Part shown: in pieces, positions 21,628 to 32,475 of the stretch
Layout: every line of letters begins with the position of its first letter
Numbering within the stretch: position 1 is the first letter of the stretch
Source of the DNA: Bombyx mori
Lineage: Eukaryota > Arthropoda > Insecta > Lepidoptera > Bombycidae
Assembly (NCBI RefSeq): GCF_030269925.1
Contig: NC_085129.1
Span: 18,901,501-18,965,500, forward strand
Length of the DNA: 64,000 nt
Direction of reading: 5' to 3'
Made by a program: the position numbers and the translations under genes
Notes under the pieces: model-generated
Told to the model about the DNA's origin: nothing
The model's database searches: none
What the model saw: only the letters and a program-made list of their open reading frames with translations

Positions 21628-21950
21628 TTAAATGCTTGGTAATGACCCATACAGGCACAGAAAATCGGGGGGTCAATTGTATTGATATGATAGCTGTTTA
21701 CGAATCAACGTCGCTTCATACATTGATGGCTGTGTTTGCCCACAGATGACGTCATATCGCACGAACCAATAACAAATCTGGAAATGCAATAATGGTACCA
21801 ACTGTCAAAATTTAAAAAAAAATTGCACGAAGAAAAAAGATGGATGCGCATGTCAATTCTATGTTTGTGAAATAATTCAATATAATATAATTAGTATTTG
21901 AAAAAGTAAACGCATTTATTCATTTTTCTGGCCACCTCAGGATACCTGGG
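21628..21950. other. Spacer
   Basis: Nothing recognised. Confidence 0.4.
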
Positions 21951-22200
21951 TTTTTACTGGTGGTAGGGCCTCTTTTGAGTCCGTGCGGGTAGGTACCACC
22001 ACCCTGCCTATTTCTGCCGTGAAGCAGTAATGCGTTTCGGTTTGAAGGGTGGGGCAGCCGTTGTAACTATACTTGAGACCTTAGAACTTATATCTCAAGG
22101 TGGGTGGCGCATTTACGTTGTAGATGTCTATGGGCTCCGGTAACCACTTAAGACCAGGTGGGCTGCGAGCTCGTCCACCCATCTAAGCAATAAAAAAAAA
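21951..22200 (+). repeat. Bm1 SINE, headless
   Basis: TTACTGGTGGTAGGGCC to ATCTAAGCAATAAAAAAAA, close to consensus. Confidence 0.94.
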
Positions 22201-22324
22201 AACCTATAAGAAATAAACGCAACATGGCTGTTCTATTATCTCAACTGGATCATACACCAGATATGCTGAAGCTGTTGTATTTATTATGTACTCTACAATC
22301 AATTGTTAACCTAGCTAAAATTTG

Positions 22325-22405
22325 CATTGCTGAAGTCCATGGGCGACGGTAACCATTCACCATCAGGTGGGCCGTATGCTAGTTTGCCCACAAGGGCAAT
22401 AAAAA
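22325..22405 (+). mobile_element. Jockey-like LINE, extreme 3' end
   Basis: CATTGCTGAAGTCCATGGGC, CACCATCAGGTGGGCCGTAT, CACAAGGGCAATAAAAAA. Only the last about 80 bp. Confidence 0.8.
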
Positions 22406-22559
22406 AAATTTTTTACCTTACTCATGATCGTGTCGTACTTACTACCCACAAAACAAGACGTCAAATACAGCCATTAAACAAAGTTTGTCCCAATCCAGTT
22501 ATCCATTCATCAATGGCGATATTAATCACGAACTTATTCCATTTATTTTCTTTCTTGAT

Positions 22560-22700
22560 AATCTTGTTTGGACATCTCCGCGATGCCCTCCACGAAGCCA
22601 AGAATCACAGCAGATGGAGGTAAATTGTGCATAAGAGAGTTATACAGCGGGGAAGTCACGACCTTCAGTAATGAGGAGAGCGGCACAAAGAGGAAGACCT
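22560..22700 (+). pseudogene. Possible LINE C-terminal remnant
   Basis: The plus strand reads FGHLRDALHEAKNHSRWR, then in another frame HKRVIQRGSHDLQ and two stops. This resembles the way LINE C-termini end near 37.7 kb (DGHDPQ). Short and frameshifted. Confidence 0.4.
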
Positions 22701-22859
22701 CTTTATTTCTTATCTTTATGATAAAGAACCCGCAAACTGTGAAGTCAGGTAGCTGGTTGCAAAATTATAAATTGAAATACTACGCGAATGTGGGTTATGC
22801 TCAACGAAATGACCGAACCAGCTAAACGGCTAAGAAATAACGAAACCTGTTCGAAACCA

Positions 22860-23180
22860 ATCTATAATATTAGCTAATCTATGGGGACTGGTTGCGATTT
22901 GACATCTGACACTTTGGCTTGCTTTTCGAACGGGACGGTACCCTCATGTGTGACGGTCGGATCCATCCCCGCCTTGAAGCCTTCTCCTTAAGTGATACGG
23001 CGAGAGTCGACGAGGTCATCGGTTCCGATGAGTGATCAGATAGTATTTAGTTAAAACAGTACATGCGGTGTCTTCGACGGGCACCTCGTGCTGGTTTCCG
23101 GAGTCCTAGGCTGCCACGAGGGCGCTGGGTTCGGATCGAATAAAACCATTAAAACTATAACAGCTAGTATACCATAACAT
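22860..23180. other. Spacer, GC-richer
   Basis: About 22920-23130 is GC-richer than its surroundings (GACGGGCACCTCGTGCTGG, CTGCCACGAGGGCGCTGGG). It may be decayed transposon coding DNA, but no frame can be identified. Confidence 0.35.
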
Positions 23181-23184
23181 ATCG

Positions 23185-23300
23185 GTAGGCATTGGCTTGG
23201 CTCTGCCCCTGGCATTGCTGACGTCTATGAGCGACGGTAACCACTCACCATCGGGTGAGCCGTATGCACGACTGCCTATACGGCAATACAAAATAAAGCG
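23185..23300 (+). mobile_element. Jockey-like LINE, 3' end
   Basis: GGCTTGGCTCTGCCCCTGGC, GAGCGACGGTAACCACTCAC, GCCTATACGGCAATACAAA. Confidence 0.82.
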
Positions 23301-23317
23301 CAAATGGACTGATTTTT

Positions 23318-23572
23318 TTGGTTTTTTATTGCTTAGATGGGTGGGCGAGATCACTGATCACCTGGTTTTAAGTGGTTACTGGAGCCCATAGACATCTACG
23401 ACGTAAATGCGCCACCCACCTCGAGATATAAGTTCTAAGGTCTCAAGTATAGTTACAACGGCTGCCCCGCCCTTCAAACCGAAACGCATTACTGTTTCAC
23501 GGCAGAAATAGGCAGGGTTCTGGTACTTACCCGCGCGGACACACAAGAAGTCCTACCATCAGTGATGTATCT
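23318..23572 (-). repeat. Bm1 SINE, headless
   Basis: TTTTTTATTGCTTAGATGGG to AGTCCTACCATCAGTGAT, full body. Confidence 0.94.
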
Positions 23573-23980
23573 CAATACCATACTTCGTCTTAAGTCGTGT
23601 AACATTGTTATCATAGTCATTTTAGAGCAAATTTAGATAAGGCACGACGTTTATATGAATAACTATGAATACGCAGAAGTAGCACTTCAAGTTTGTCTTT
23701 CTATTGATGTTCGTTAAGACAACGAATCACTTGTCATAACAGATGAAAGCAAACTCCGGCGAAGTTTCGGAGGTGAAAGTTCACGTAACCGAAATATCTA
23801 ATTAACCTGCTTTCAGGATGTTACGAGTTAGTTAATTAAATAAATAAGAAAATATCGTGTTAAAATTAAGACTAATTTTCGGATTGTTGTAGCACTATCG
23901 GTGGGAGCGATTTCAGTAGTGGGTACGAGGCACATTAAAAATGGCGGTAGTCGGAAAAAACAAGGGAGAAAGGGGGCGTG
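23573..23980. other. Spacer
   Basis: No gene seen. The last bases (GAGAAAGGGGGCGTG) may form the left TSD of the unit that follows. Confidence 0.4.
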
Positions 23981-24400
23981 GGACTTTTTGGCGGGAACGC
24001 GAGGAGTGAAGTTGTGTGATTTGTTTTATTTTGTCTATTTAGTGTTTCTTCAGGTTTAAATGTGTAATAACGGCGGTTTATTAACTGTTTAATATCTGTG
24101 AAAGTGCACAAATGTGGGAAAATGAAACAAAGCCGCTGAACATAACTTCTCGGGATCCTCCAAAAAGTCCACTGAAAAATCTTAGTAAATGACCACCATT
24201 TTACTGAGATTATATTTCATCCCTATATCATCTCATGTCATTTAATTTCATCTCAGTTGATTAATGTCTTAAATTAATCATATTCATTTCATTTCACTTC
24301 ATTTTATCATTTTTCATAAAAATAAGAATATAAATTAAAATAAGACATGACTTAAAGGTCTTAGTTACCAGGTCATAAAATCCCTTAAAAAAAAAAAAAA
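23981..24400 (+). mobile_element. Retroposed unit C, copy 1
   Basis: A 420-bp unit from GGACTTTTTGGCGGGAACGC to a poly(A) run, matched along its whole length by 52,781-53,199. A short frame from the ATG at about 24112 reads MWENETKPLNITSRDPPKSP. The rest is AT-rich with ATTTCAT-type repeats. I see no tRNA-like A or B box. The poly(A) end and the imperfect flanking repeat (GAAAGGGGGCGTG versus GAAAGGCGGTG) suggest retroposition, perhaps of a LINE whose middle is deleted. Confidence 0.65.
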
Positions 24401-25052
24401 GAAAGGCGGTGTATTCTGTACATAAATAAAAGCTCTTCAAGTGGAGTTACACATAAAGCAGTACAGAATCAAATGGACTATCGCAATTTGTATTGTTATT
24501 TCCTAGCTGTTGGAAGCATAGTTTTTAAAATGTAAGGCGGTGCTTTGACGGTGTTTGTTTGCAAACGCCAACCATAAATAGGGATGTAATTAATATTTAT
24601 TTTACGTATTGATTTAGAGGTTTTTTTAATTGGCATTATAAGCAAGAAGCAAAATTTAAAATTTATTTTTTATTTTTAATAATTATTATTATATTATAAT
24701 ACTTTGTATTAATTGTATGTATATTTACGGAGATATGTATGTGTATATGTGTGTGTACATATATGTATATGTATTTCACTGGAATGGTACACCGCGCGTA
24801 GTTGTAGTAGATGGTTGTCTGGAAGAGATCGCTCTTAGCGATAAGACCGCCAATTGTACTTTTTTGTTTTTAATGTATCGCACTGTTTATTTGTTTTTTG
24901 GTGTACAATAAAGAATACTCTCTCTCTCTCTCTCTCTCTCTCGCTCTCTCGCGCTCTCTCTCTCTCTCTCTCTCTCTATAATATTATTTTCGATGTTTCG
25001 AGAATACTTTATAGTTTGCATGGTCGCGCATGACATTGCACAAAATAAGAAG
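24401..25052. repeat. AT-rich spacer and (CT)n microsatellite
   Basis: AT-rich DNA with TATG/TGTA simple sequence near 24716-24775, then (CT)n with a few G interruptions at 24917-24977. No gene. Confidence 0.7.
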
Positions 25053-25263
25053 GGTGGACGCTCACGGTTCACATGCTAAGTGCCCATAGACATCTACATC
25101 GTAAGTGTCGCCACCCACCGTGATAAAAGTGTTCTATGATCTCAATTTTAACAGAACAACGGCTGCCCCACCCTTCAAACTGAAGCGCATTACTGCTTCA
25201 CGGCAGAAATAGGCAGGGTGGTGATACCTACCCGTGCGGGCTTACAAGACGTCCTACCACCAG
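25053..25263 (-). repeat. Bm1 SINE, diverged
   Basis: GGGTGGACGCTCACGGTTC, CTACATCGTAAGTGTCGCC, CAACGGCTGCCCCACC, GTCCTACCACCAGCAAA. Confidence 0.86.
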
Positions 25264-26397
25264 CAAAGACTATGATCATCTCGCCTAATAAGTTACTGAT
25301 ATCACATCCCAAAATGGTGATAATATGGTATGATGATGGTGGTTCTATGATAATAATAATAATTAGGCAACCGTGGAAGTTCAAAACCAATTCTTGATTG
25401 CCTACTAAGAATCCATTTTTAATTAAGCATCAGTCAGCTACCTTCACGACACAAAGACACGTTACAAAGTAATTATCACGATTTCAAATAAACTAAAAAA
25501 TTAAATGTCATTATTGTTAACTTTACTCATTTCGCGAGGGAAATAACGTTATAATAAATCGTGTCTGAGCGAATTAAGCGGCGCTTAAGACGGGCCGCCT
25601 ATGATTTATGAACGCTCGTGAGCTGTGTTGCCAGAGATGAAAAACGGTGTGCGATTTGAGAGTTTTTTTTTTGTTGTAATTTCTTTTTAATTAAAACTGC
25701 TTTAACATAGTCCAGGATATCCTAGTTTGGGAATTGGATGGTTTGTGACTTGTTTTCAATTTATTTATAGACACTTTAATAATATTATATGAAATCGTGG
25801 AAGACAAACCACAGATAATTAAAATTGCACTAACATAATCAAGTCAAGCGTAAACATTTGTTCTTTTAATAAGATAATAGTTTGTAAATCTTTAATTTAT
25901 TGCGATAATCATTTTTTTTTATATTTTCGTAGTAATTAATACGAGTTGATTTAGTAAATTTAGCTAAGGTACTAGCTTATGCCCTCGATTCGAGACTACT
26001 GAGCATCTCTGCAAATTAAACTAGAGGATATATAACTTTGAAGATATATCCGGTCATCGTTCTGGTCGAACCCGTCGCTCGCGACGAAGGGTTAATAAAA
26101 AAACCCCATTCTGCTGTTCTCTTGTAGATATTCAAATACCTTCTTACTATTCATTCAGAGTATTTTAATTTAATTTTCTGTATAACTTACATCTGAGTCT
26201 TGCATAGTTTGAACACTGTCTCTGCCGAAATTCATTGCGCTCTAGAAATGCGAAGCTTATTGTCCTTGAAACCGCTTTAGAGCGCTTTCACTAGACAAAC
26301 TACCTAGCGTTTACGAGATAAAAGCTCCAATAGAGCTTTCATGCTGACGCCGTTCTCGACGTAGTAAATAAATAAGTTCGTAATTTTCAAAGGTTAC
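25264..26397. other. AT-rich spacer
   Basis: About 1.1 kb with no gene, repeat or RNA recognised; a short (AAT)n-type run lies near 25351-25362. Confidence 0.5.
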
Positions 26398-26515
26398 ATG
26401 AGTCCTGTGAGCTCGCCTTAGTGGTTCAATACAGACTATTGTTACTTCGAACTAAGACCTCAAGGTGGGTGACTAAATCACGTTGTGGCGGTTGAAGCTT
26501 CAGTGAGCTTTCAAT
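26398..26515 (+). repeat. Highly diverged Bm1-like remnant
   Basis: GAGTCCTGTGAGCTCGCC, then AAGACCTCAAGGTGGGTGAC and CACGTTGTGGCGG follow Bm1 order, with large gaps. Confidence 0.4.
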
Positions 26516-26584
26516 ACTAGTATGATATACCATTCATTTATTGTAGATAATTTTAACTTAATATTTTATTATACTTTATTGTAT

Positions 26585-26637
26585 GACACACATACACATA
26601 CACACAAACACACTGTCACACACACACACACACACGT
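26585..26637. repeat. (CA)n microsatellite
   Basis: ACACACATACACATACACAC-type tract of about 50 bp. Confidence 0.85.
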
Positions 26638-26967
26638 ACGTCCTATATTCTTACAGATCGCTCTTCCTGGTTAACTTTCTTTACCTGGTGACCTAGCACT
26701 GAACCACTGACTTTTGTAACACAGGTTTTCCTAGCATAAAAGTCAGGGAATTTTCTTATTGTATACCTCATAGAAAAGCCATGTATATTATTATACTAGT
26801 GTTAAAAATTCTTGTACGTGTTTGCATTTTAAGAGGCTTGAATAAATATTATTATTATTTAAAAAATAAATAAAAAAAAAAACAGGCAATATACGAAATA
26901 TGGTACTACGATATATAGGAGACAGTGTTATTTGAATAATATGAAAGTTTTATCTCGAAAAATTAAG

Positions 26968-27200
26968 TTACTGGTGATAAGACGTCTTATGAGTCCACAA
27001 GCATAGGTACCACCCTGCCTATTTTGGCGGTATTTCGATTTGAAGGGCGGGGCAGACGGTGTACTGTAAAAACTGAGATATTAGAGCTCATTTCTCAAGT
27101 TGGGTGGCGGCATTTACGTTATAGATATAAATGGGCTCCGATAACCACTTAACACCAGTTGGGCTATGAGCTCATCCATCCATATAAGCAATAACAAAAA
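26968..27200 (+). repeat. Bm1 SINE, diverged
   Basis: TACTGGTGATAAGACGTCTT to ATATAAGCAATAACAAAAA. Several changes relative to the reference copy suggest an older insertion. Confidence 0.88.
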
Positions 27201-27535
27201 AAAAACCGAAACTAATTTTTCTAGTCTCGCAACCCCGTAACATCAGCGCGTGGGAACAAACATCCCTAATCCAGAGAGGGTTGGGATAATTTATTTATTC
27301 AAATATTATGCGGTTTCTGGTTTGCTTCTGATTCTCGTACTAAACATCGTTGTTTTGTAATAAAAACTGTATGTCACTACGGATTTATTATTTCTGTGAA
27401 TATTCAAAAGAATATAGCTGTGAAGAAGAACAAATCACGCACGGTTATCTGGCTCCAAATTTGGACTCCCTGTGTTGCGGGTATCAGAGACTGATCGTGA
27501 TCGTGTAGTAAAAATCCAACCAGCAATATTATAAT

Positions 27536-27843
27536 TTGCGTAATTACTGGTGGTAGGATCTGCTATGACAGGTAGGTCCTTCCTATGACGGCAGAAATAG
27601 GGAAGGTGACCTCTTGTGAGTCCGCGCGTGTAGGTACCACCACCTTGCCTATTTCTGCCGTGAAGCAGTGCGTTCCGGTCTGAAGGGTGGAGCAGCCGTT
27701 GTACTGTGAAAACGGAGACCTTAGAACTATTATTTCAAGATAGGTGGCGGCGTTTACATTGTGGATGTCTATCTATGGGCTCCGGTAACCACCTAACACC
27801 AGGTGGGCCATGAGCTCGTCCACTCAGCGAAGCAATAAAAAAA
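27536..27843 (+). repeat. Bm1 SINE with a partly duplicated start
   Basis: ATTTGCGTAATTACTGGTGG opens the body. A 50-bp segment with GACGGCAGAAATAGGGAAGG (reverse complement of Bm1 mid-body wording) interrupts it, then the normal body resumes at CTCTTGTGAGTCCGCGCG and runs to AGCAATAAAAAAAA. The short inverted insert points to a repair or template-switch event. Confidence 0.85.
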
Positions 27844-28247
27844 AGCAAGTATGGTAAATAATGACTTCTCGTACATTGGTATAACGAAGCCAGAAATTGG
27901 GCTTAATTGAATATGAGTTCACTTGCCAATCTAAAACTTGGTATGCCTATATACGTGTTTGCCAGTCCGACAACATCAAAGAGGCATTTATAGTGGGCGA
28001 TAATACGAGCAGATCAAGATTGGAACGGCGCCAAATCAATGAAAATGGCATCGAAGCTTCGAAGCTTTTAGTCTAGAGTCTAGACTGGAGACGGAAGTGG
28101 CTTTTCGGCACTTTGTTTATTTTTATTTGTCCAGCTGCCAATTCGGGTTAACGATCATTACTAGAAAATGAAGTACAAATTTGAACGTCAAATACATTAC
28201 GCTTATTCCTCATAATTACGTTATGGTAAATGCTAATTTAATTATTT
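27844..28247. other. Spacer
   Basis: No gene. GAAGCTTCGAAGCTT near 28051 is a small palindromic run. Confidence 0.4.
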
Positions 28248-28480
28248 TTCTTCTGTTATTGTTCTTATAGGCAGATGAGCGTACGGCCAACCTGATGGTG
28301 AGTGGTTACCGTCCCCTATGGACTCCAGCAATGCCAGGGGCCAAGGGGCAGGAGTCAAGCCGCTGCCTACCGTTAAGTACTCTACACAAGCCTCGTTTGA
28401 AGAAGGACATGTCATAGCGCTCGGGAAACATCGTGGAAGGAAGCTCATTCCATTTCATTCCATTCAGAGAAGACCACTCA
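28248..28480 (-). mobile_element. Jockey-like LINE, 3' end with C-terminal coding
   Basis: The minus strand encodes ERYDMSFFKRG, then the LNGRQRLDS block and AGVHRGR, followed by the 3' UTR with CACCTGATGGTGAGTG-type palindromes. One of the longer truncated copies; no enzyme domains. Confidence 0.85.
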
Positions 28481-28621
28481 CATCTCAGCTGCATACCTTT
28501 TTCATTACGTCCACATTTTTTGTAGTGTAGCTTCATAAGCGATAAATTAAGTTGCGAAATCACATTGTCACTTTATTCGCTTCGGTAACTAACCAAAACA
28601 GTTTTGAACTATAATAGAATA

Positions 28622-28960
28622 GAACCGTCTTTGACGGTTGACGAGCTCACAGCCCACCTGGCGTTAAGTGGTTACCAGAGCCCATAGACATCTATAATGT
28701 AAATGCCGCCACCCAACTTGAGATATATATGATACCAGCGGTACGCAGTGGCTCGGCTCTGTCTCTGGCATTGCTGAAGTCCATGGGCGACGGTAACCAC
28801 TCACCATCAGGTGGGCCGTATGCTCGTCTGCCTACAAGGGCAATAATAATAAAAAAAGATATGAATAAGGTCTCAGTATAGTTACAAAGGCTGCCCCACC
28901 CTTCAAACCGAAACGCATTTCTGCTTCACGGCAGAAATAGGCAAGGTGGTGGTACCTCGT
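28622..28960 (-). repeat. Bm1 SINE split by a LINE 3' end
   Basis: Bm1 minus copy, GACGAGCTCACAGCCCACC to CAACTTGAGATATA, then the LINE insertion, then AAGGTCTCAGTATAGTTAC to GGTGGTACC. Excising the insertion restores Bm1 order. Confidence 0.9.
28733..28853 (+). mobile_element. Jockey-like LINE 3' end nested in Bm1
   Basis: CAGTGGCTCGGCTCTGTCTC to CAAGGGCAATAATAATAAAA. GATATGA-like sequence lies on both sides, an imperfect TSD taken from the Bm1. Confidence 0.85.
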
Positions 28961-29279
28961 TACCTTCATAGTCGACTTCATCACCACGTAGTCCCACAGC
29001 TGGACCAAAAGCTTGCTTAAATGCCTTATTGGGTTATGCCTTTATTAACCCGTACTAATTCATTACGAAACAATGTATTAATCGTCATGGAATCTAGAAC
29101 CTTTAATACAATTACAAACTTCAAGTAATAACTCAGTCTCTATTATAACTTGATCGTAACTTATTACGATTTAACTTAGTCAAGTTCGAGTGAGGTTACT
29201 GTGCTCGAGATAAGAGAAAACCTTGAATTTTACTCGACATTTTATGAATAGTATTGTCGTTTTTTTCTATTTCTTTATA

Positions 29280-29392
29280 TTTTTTCGGATAGTTGGACAA
29301 AGTTACAGTTCACCTGGTGTTAAGTGGTTTCCAGAACAGATCATTAATACCGTTAATGCCGCCACCGATCTTGAGAAATTAGTTCTAAAGTT
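29280..29392 (-). repeat. Bm1 SINE, old fragment
   Basis: CACCTGGTGTTAAGTGG and GCCGCCACCGATCTTGAGA survive in a strongly changed copy. Confidence 0.7.
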
Positions 29393-29404
29393 TTTGCAAA
29401 GCTC

Positions 29405-29540
29405 CAAGCAAACTCTAGGATACCATTCGGTGATGATCTTTCCCCACTTTTCTTGAGTACTTCGCAATATACGACCCATCCATTTCCACTTTAGTTGATT
29501 CATCTTTACAAAGCTCTTTGGCGCTGTACTAGTCATTAGA
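29405..29540 (-). pseudogene. RTE-type LINE C-terminal fragment
   Basis: The minus strand reads NQLKWKWMGRILRSTQEKWG and KIITEWYPR, a block typical of the C-terminal tail of RTE-like polyproteins. Sandwiched between two Bm1 copies; no other domain is left. Confidence 0.65.
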
Positions 29541-29547
29541 CTTTTTT

Positions 29548-29785
29548 TTATTGCTCAGTTGGGTGGACCAGCTCACGGCCCACCTGATGTTAAGTGGTTA
29601 GCGGAGCGCATAGACATCTACAACGTAAATGCCACCACCCACCTTGAGAGATGAGTTTTAAGGGCTCTGTTTTGGGACGACTGCTCAACCCTTCAAACCG
29701 AAACGCGTTACTGCGTCACGGCAGAAATAGGCAGGGTATTGGTACCTACTCGTCCAGACTCACAAGACGTCCTACCACCAGTAAA
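29548..29785 (-). repeat. Bm1 SINE, headless
   Basis: TTTTTTTATTGCTCAGTTGGG to CCTACCACCAGTAAAC. There is a small deletion after GAGATGAG in mid-body. Confidence 0.92.
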
Positions 29786-30164
29786 CATGCATGGCATAAG
29801 CGATATTCTATTTTTGATTGGCGTCTAAAAATCGCACGTCCAAGGCATCGGTCGATGATGCGTCAGCAGAGCATCGTCACGGCCCAGGCTTCGCGGGAAA
29901 ATTAAGAAACTAATTACCGCTACTTCCAAATCATTAATCACTATCACAACAAGAAGTTACAAAGTCGATTGATTGTTGATTACATTGAAATCTATTAATG
30001 AATTTTTATGCATTTAGTATAAAAGTCGAAATAGGTTCCCGGAAAGTCAAATAGCTTATAATTGTACTTATGGATAAAAAACATTATTTCAATAATAGAT
30101 CGCTGCTGTTATTAGTATTAACTACACTAACCTGTAAAAACAAAGAAACATCATTTAAAATATA
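29786..30164. other. Spacer
   Basis: Nothing recognised. Confidence 0.4.
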
Positions 30165-30606
30165 GTAGTGGTCCCGCAGTAGTCGAAATTCGACTATAAT
30201 TAATTTAAATTGTAAGTTTGTACACTATTATGATTGTATTTTCAAAGACTATTATACTTCTATAATCACAAACTTCGCCAAGACTACACTACAGAAAAAT
30301 ATTAATAAAGACAAACAATATTTAATTTTAATCTATTCTCAACTTGACCACAGACGTCAAAAACAAAAGTTTGACAATAAACAAATAGTATGTGTGCGTG
30401 TGTGCGTCAAATACATGGAGTGTCTGTAATGTTTTTTATTGATTTAATGTATATTTTACGCATAATTTAAAAAAAATATAAAAATATTAGCATTGTGCAC
30501 CTCTTCTCTATATTCTCTATAAGTGTGGAAAATTTCATACTCCTTCGTCCGCGCAATTTTCGTAAAAAGGGATACAAAGTTTTTGCTTCACGTATTAATA
30601 TATAGA
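30165..30606 (-). mobile_element. Non-autonomous Helitron, family H3
   Basis: Close relative of 21,209-21,627, with the same 5' start (TCTATATATTAATACGTG after A) and the same GTCGAATTTCGAC hairpin. The terminal CTAG is mutated to CTAC. Contains a GTGTGCG simple run. Confidence 0.78.
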
Positions 30607-30922
30607 TATAGATTTCTATCAACTCGTTCACAAGTCTACATAAAAATTAATTTTGTAACTTTATATTTCTTCATCTTGGTCACGGCTGTGTTATTCGTGT
30701 TCTACATCAATTCGAACTGCTTTTTAAAGAACGCAAAACACGGCAAAATTTAACATCAATGGAAGTCCACTTTCTTTACATGTTTATGATAATAGAATGC
30801 GAATCATGGGACAAAAACGGATGAAGGTAAGTCAACAACAAAAGAAGTAATCGAAAAATCCTTGACTGTGGCACGTACCGATGGATCCGTGGAGAAATAA
30901 TAACCCAAGGAAAGTGACACCT

Positions 30923-31367
30923 AACTTATTGCAAATCCTCATGCAGCATCATCAGAGGACTCCGACCCCGCATAATTTTTATTGCTTTTTTATTGCTTAG
31001 ATGGGTGGACGAGTTCAGAACCCACCTGGTGTTAAGTGGTTACTGGAGCCCATAGACAACTACAACGTAAACGTGCTACCCACCTTGAGATATAAGTTCT
31101 AAGGTCTCAAGTACAGTTACAACGGCTGCCCCACCCTTCAAACCGAAACGCATTACTGCTTCACGGCAGAAATAGGCGGGGTGTTGATACCTACCCGTGC
31201 GGACTCACAAGAGGTCCTACCACCAGTAATTACGCAAATTATAATTTTGCTGGTTTGATTTTTACTACACGACGTTATTCCTTCATCGTGGAAGCCAATC
31301 GTGAGCATTTGCAAACTTATTGCAAATCCTCATGCAGCATCATCAGAGGACTCCGACCCCACATAAT
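30923..31367. repeat. 54-bp direct repeats flanking a Bm1
   Basis: 30923-30976 and 31314-31367 are the same 54 bases with one difference (GCATAAT versus ACATAAT at the end). The repeat unit contains GCAAATCCTCATGCAGCATC. The Bm1 lies between them. Too long for an ordinary SINE TSD. Confidence 0.85.
30985..31308 (-). repeat. Bm1 SINE, body and linker
   Basis: ATTGCTTAGATGGGTGGACG to CACCAGTAATTACGC, then the linker to GGAAGCCAATCGTGAGCA; only the tRNA-like part is missing. Confidence 0.93.
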
Positions 31368-31653
31368 CCGGTATAAAAACAACAAGAAGAAAGAAAATAA
31401 AGAGTTTTCGTTAATAAATTAATCAGTGATTCTGTATAAAAACACTGTGCTCATCGTCTAAGGATAAAATTATACTGAATTCTCTTTTGAAAATTCATTA
31501 TGCTTCATGTTTATTAATAATGAATAATTTATTTTCATAACCAAGGATAAGTGAAAATTCTCGGTGATTCTTTTACTCGGATTCTGGGTATTGCTGAGTT
31601 TTCATAACAAGATTTTGTTTTTTTTTTGTTAAAGTCACAGCCCACTGAGTTTT

Positions 31654-32116
31654 ATTTTTTTATTGTTTAGATGGGTGGACGAGCTCACAGCTCACCTGGT
31701 GTTAAGTGGTTACCAGAGCCCAACGTAAATGCGCCACCCACCTTGAGATATAAGTTCTAAGATCTCAGTACAGTTATAGAGTTGGGATGGGATGGTATGG
31801 ACATGTGATGAGACGAAATGAAAATGAGGTTGGTAAAAGAGTGTTAACTATGAATATGGAAATGGATGGATTGCGTGAAAGACGATATGTGTAAGAGGGT
31901 AGTGAGCGAAGAAATGGTATATGATAGAGGAGTATGGAAGGAGAAGACATGTTGCGCCGACTCCAGGTGACTGGAAGAAGAGCAGGAGAATGATGATGAT
32001 AATGATCTCAACGGCTGCCCCACCCTTCAAACCGAAACGCATTACTGCTTCACGGCAGAAATAGGCAGGGTGGTGGTACCTACCAGTGCGGACTCACAAG
32101 AGGTCCTAGCACCAGT
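31654..32116 (-). repeat. Bm1 SINE split by an RTE-like insertion
   Basis: The Bm1 minus copy runs to AGATCTCAGTACAGTTATA (about 31777), is interrupted, and resumes at CAACGGCTGCCCCACC (about 32008) to GGTCCTAGCACCAGTA. Confidence 0.92.
31778..32006 (+). pseudogene. RTE-like LINE 3' end nested in Bm1
   Basis: The plus strand encodes WDGMDM-like wording out of frame and then GWYGHVMRRNENEVGKR-equivalent sequence (GGACATGTGATGAGACG), followed by the 3' UTR and a (GAT)n tail. Same subfamily as 4050-4407. The TSD at the junction is not clear, so the insertion probably removed a few Bm1 bases. Confidence 0.85.
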
Positions 32117-32154
32117 ACAAAAGTTTCTTGTTTGCTAAAAACCAGTTTCTTGCC

Positions 32155-32305
32155 AGATCATCTCAATGGGTCGCGGTTCTGATACCTCTAGCTAGGGTCA
32201 GAGTTGACAACTCTCTCTGGTTGAGCCCGCGAGCTCACCTACTGGCCAGTGAGTAAGTGGAATAGCCCTTTAGCTTACCAGCGATTTAGTGAGGAAAAAA
32301 AAAGG
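32155..32305 (+). repeat. LINE-like 3' end, family A
   Basis: CTCAATGGGTCGCGGTTCTG to AGCGATTTAGTGAGGAAAAA. Confidence 0.75.
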
Positions 32306-32334
32306 TGCTTACCTTGAGAATTGAATACGGTAAT

Positions 32335-32475
32335 CTGCCATACCACCACCCTGCATATTTCTGTCGTGAAACAGTAATGCGTTGTACTATAAAACTCAAA
32401 CTTAAAACTCATGTCTCAAGGTGAGTGGCGGCATTACCGGTATTGATGTCTATCTACTCAGACATCCTAGCACCA
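32335..32475 (+). repeat. Bm1 SINE, decayed fragment
   Basis: ACCACCACCCTGCATATTTC, CATGTCTCAAGGTGAGTGGC; the tail and front are gone. Confidence 0.72.

Noticed and set aside
22327..22623. 98-codon frame with a hydrophobic segment, resembling a small membrane protein
   Set aside because: It begins inside a LINE 3' UTR and ends in LINE-like coding remnants; there is no independent support.
24917..24977. Possible functional polypyrimidine tract or GAGA-factor site
   Set aside because: It is a plain (CT)n microsatellite with no associated gene.
31770..32010. A clear TSD for the RTE-like insertion in the Bm1
   Set aside because: GATCTCA occurs on both sides, but using it as the TSD would require a Bm1 lacking about 10 bp. 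The junction more likely involved a small target deletion.
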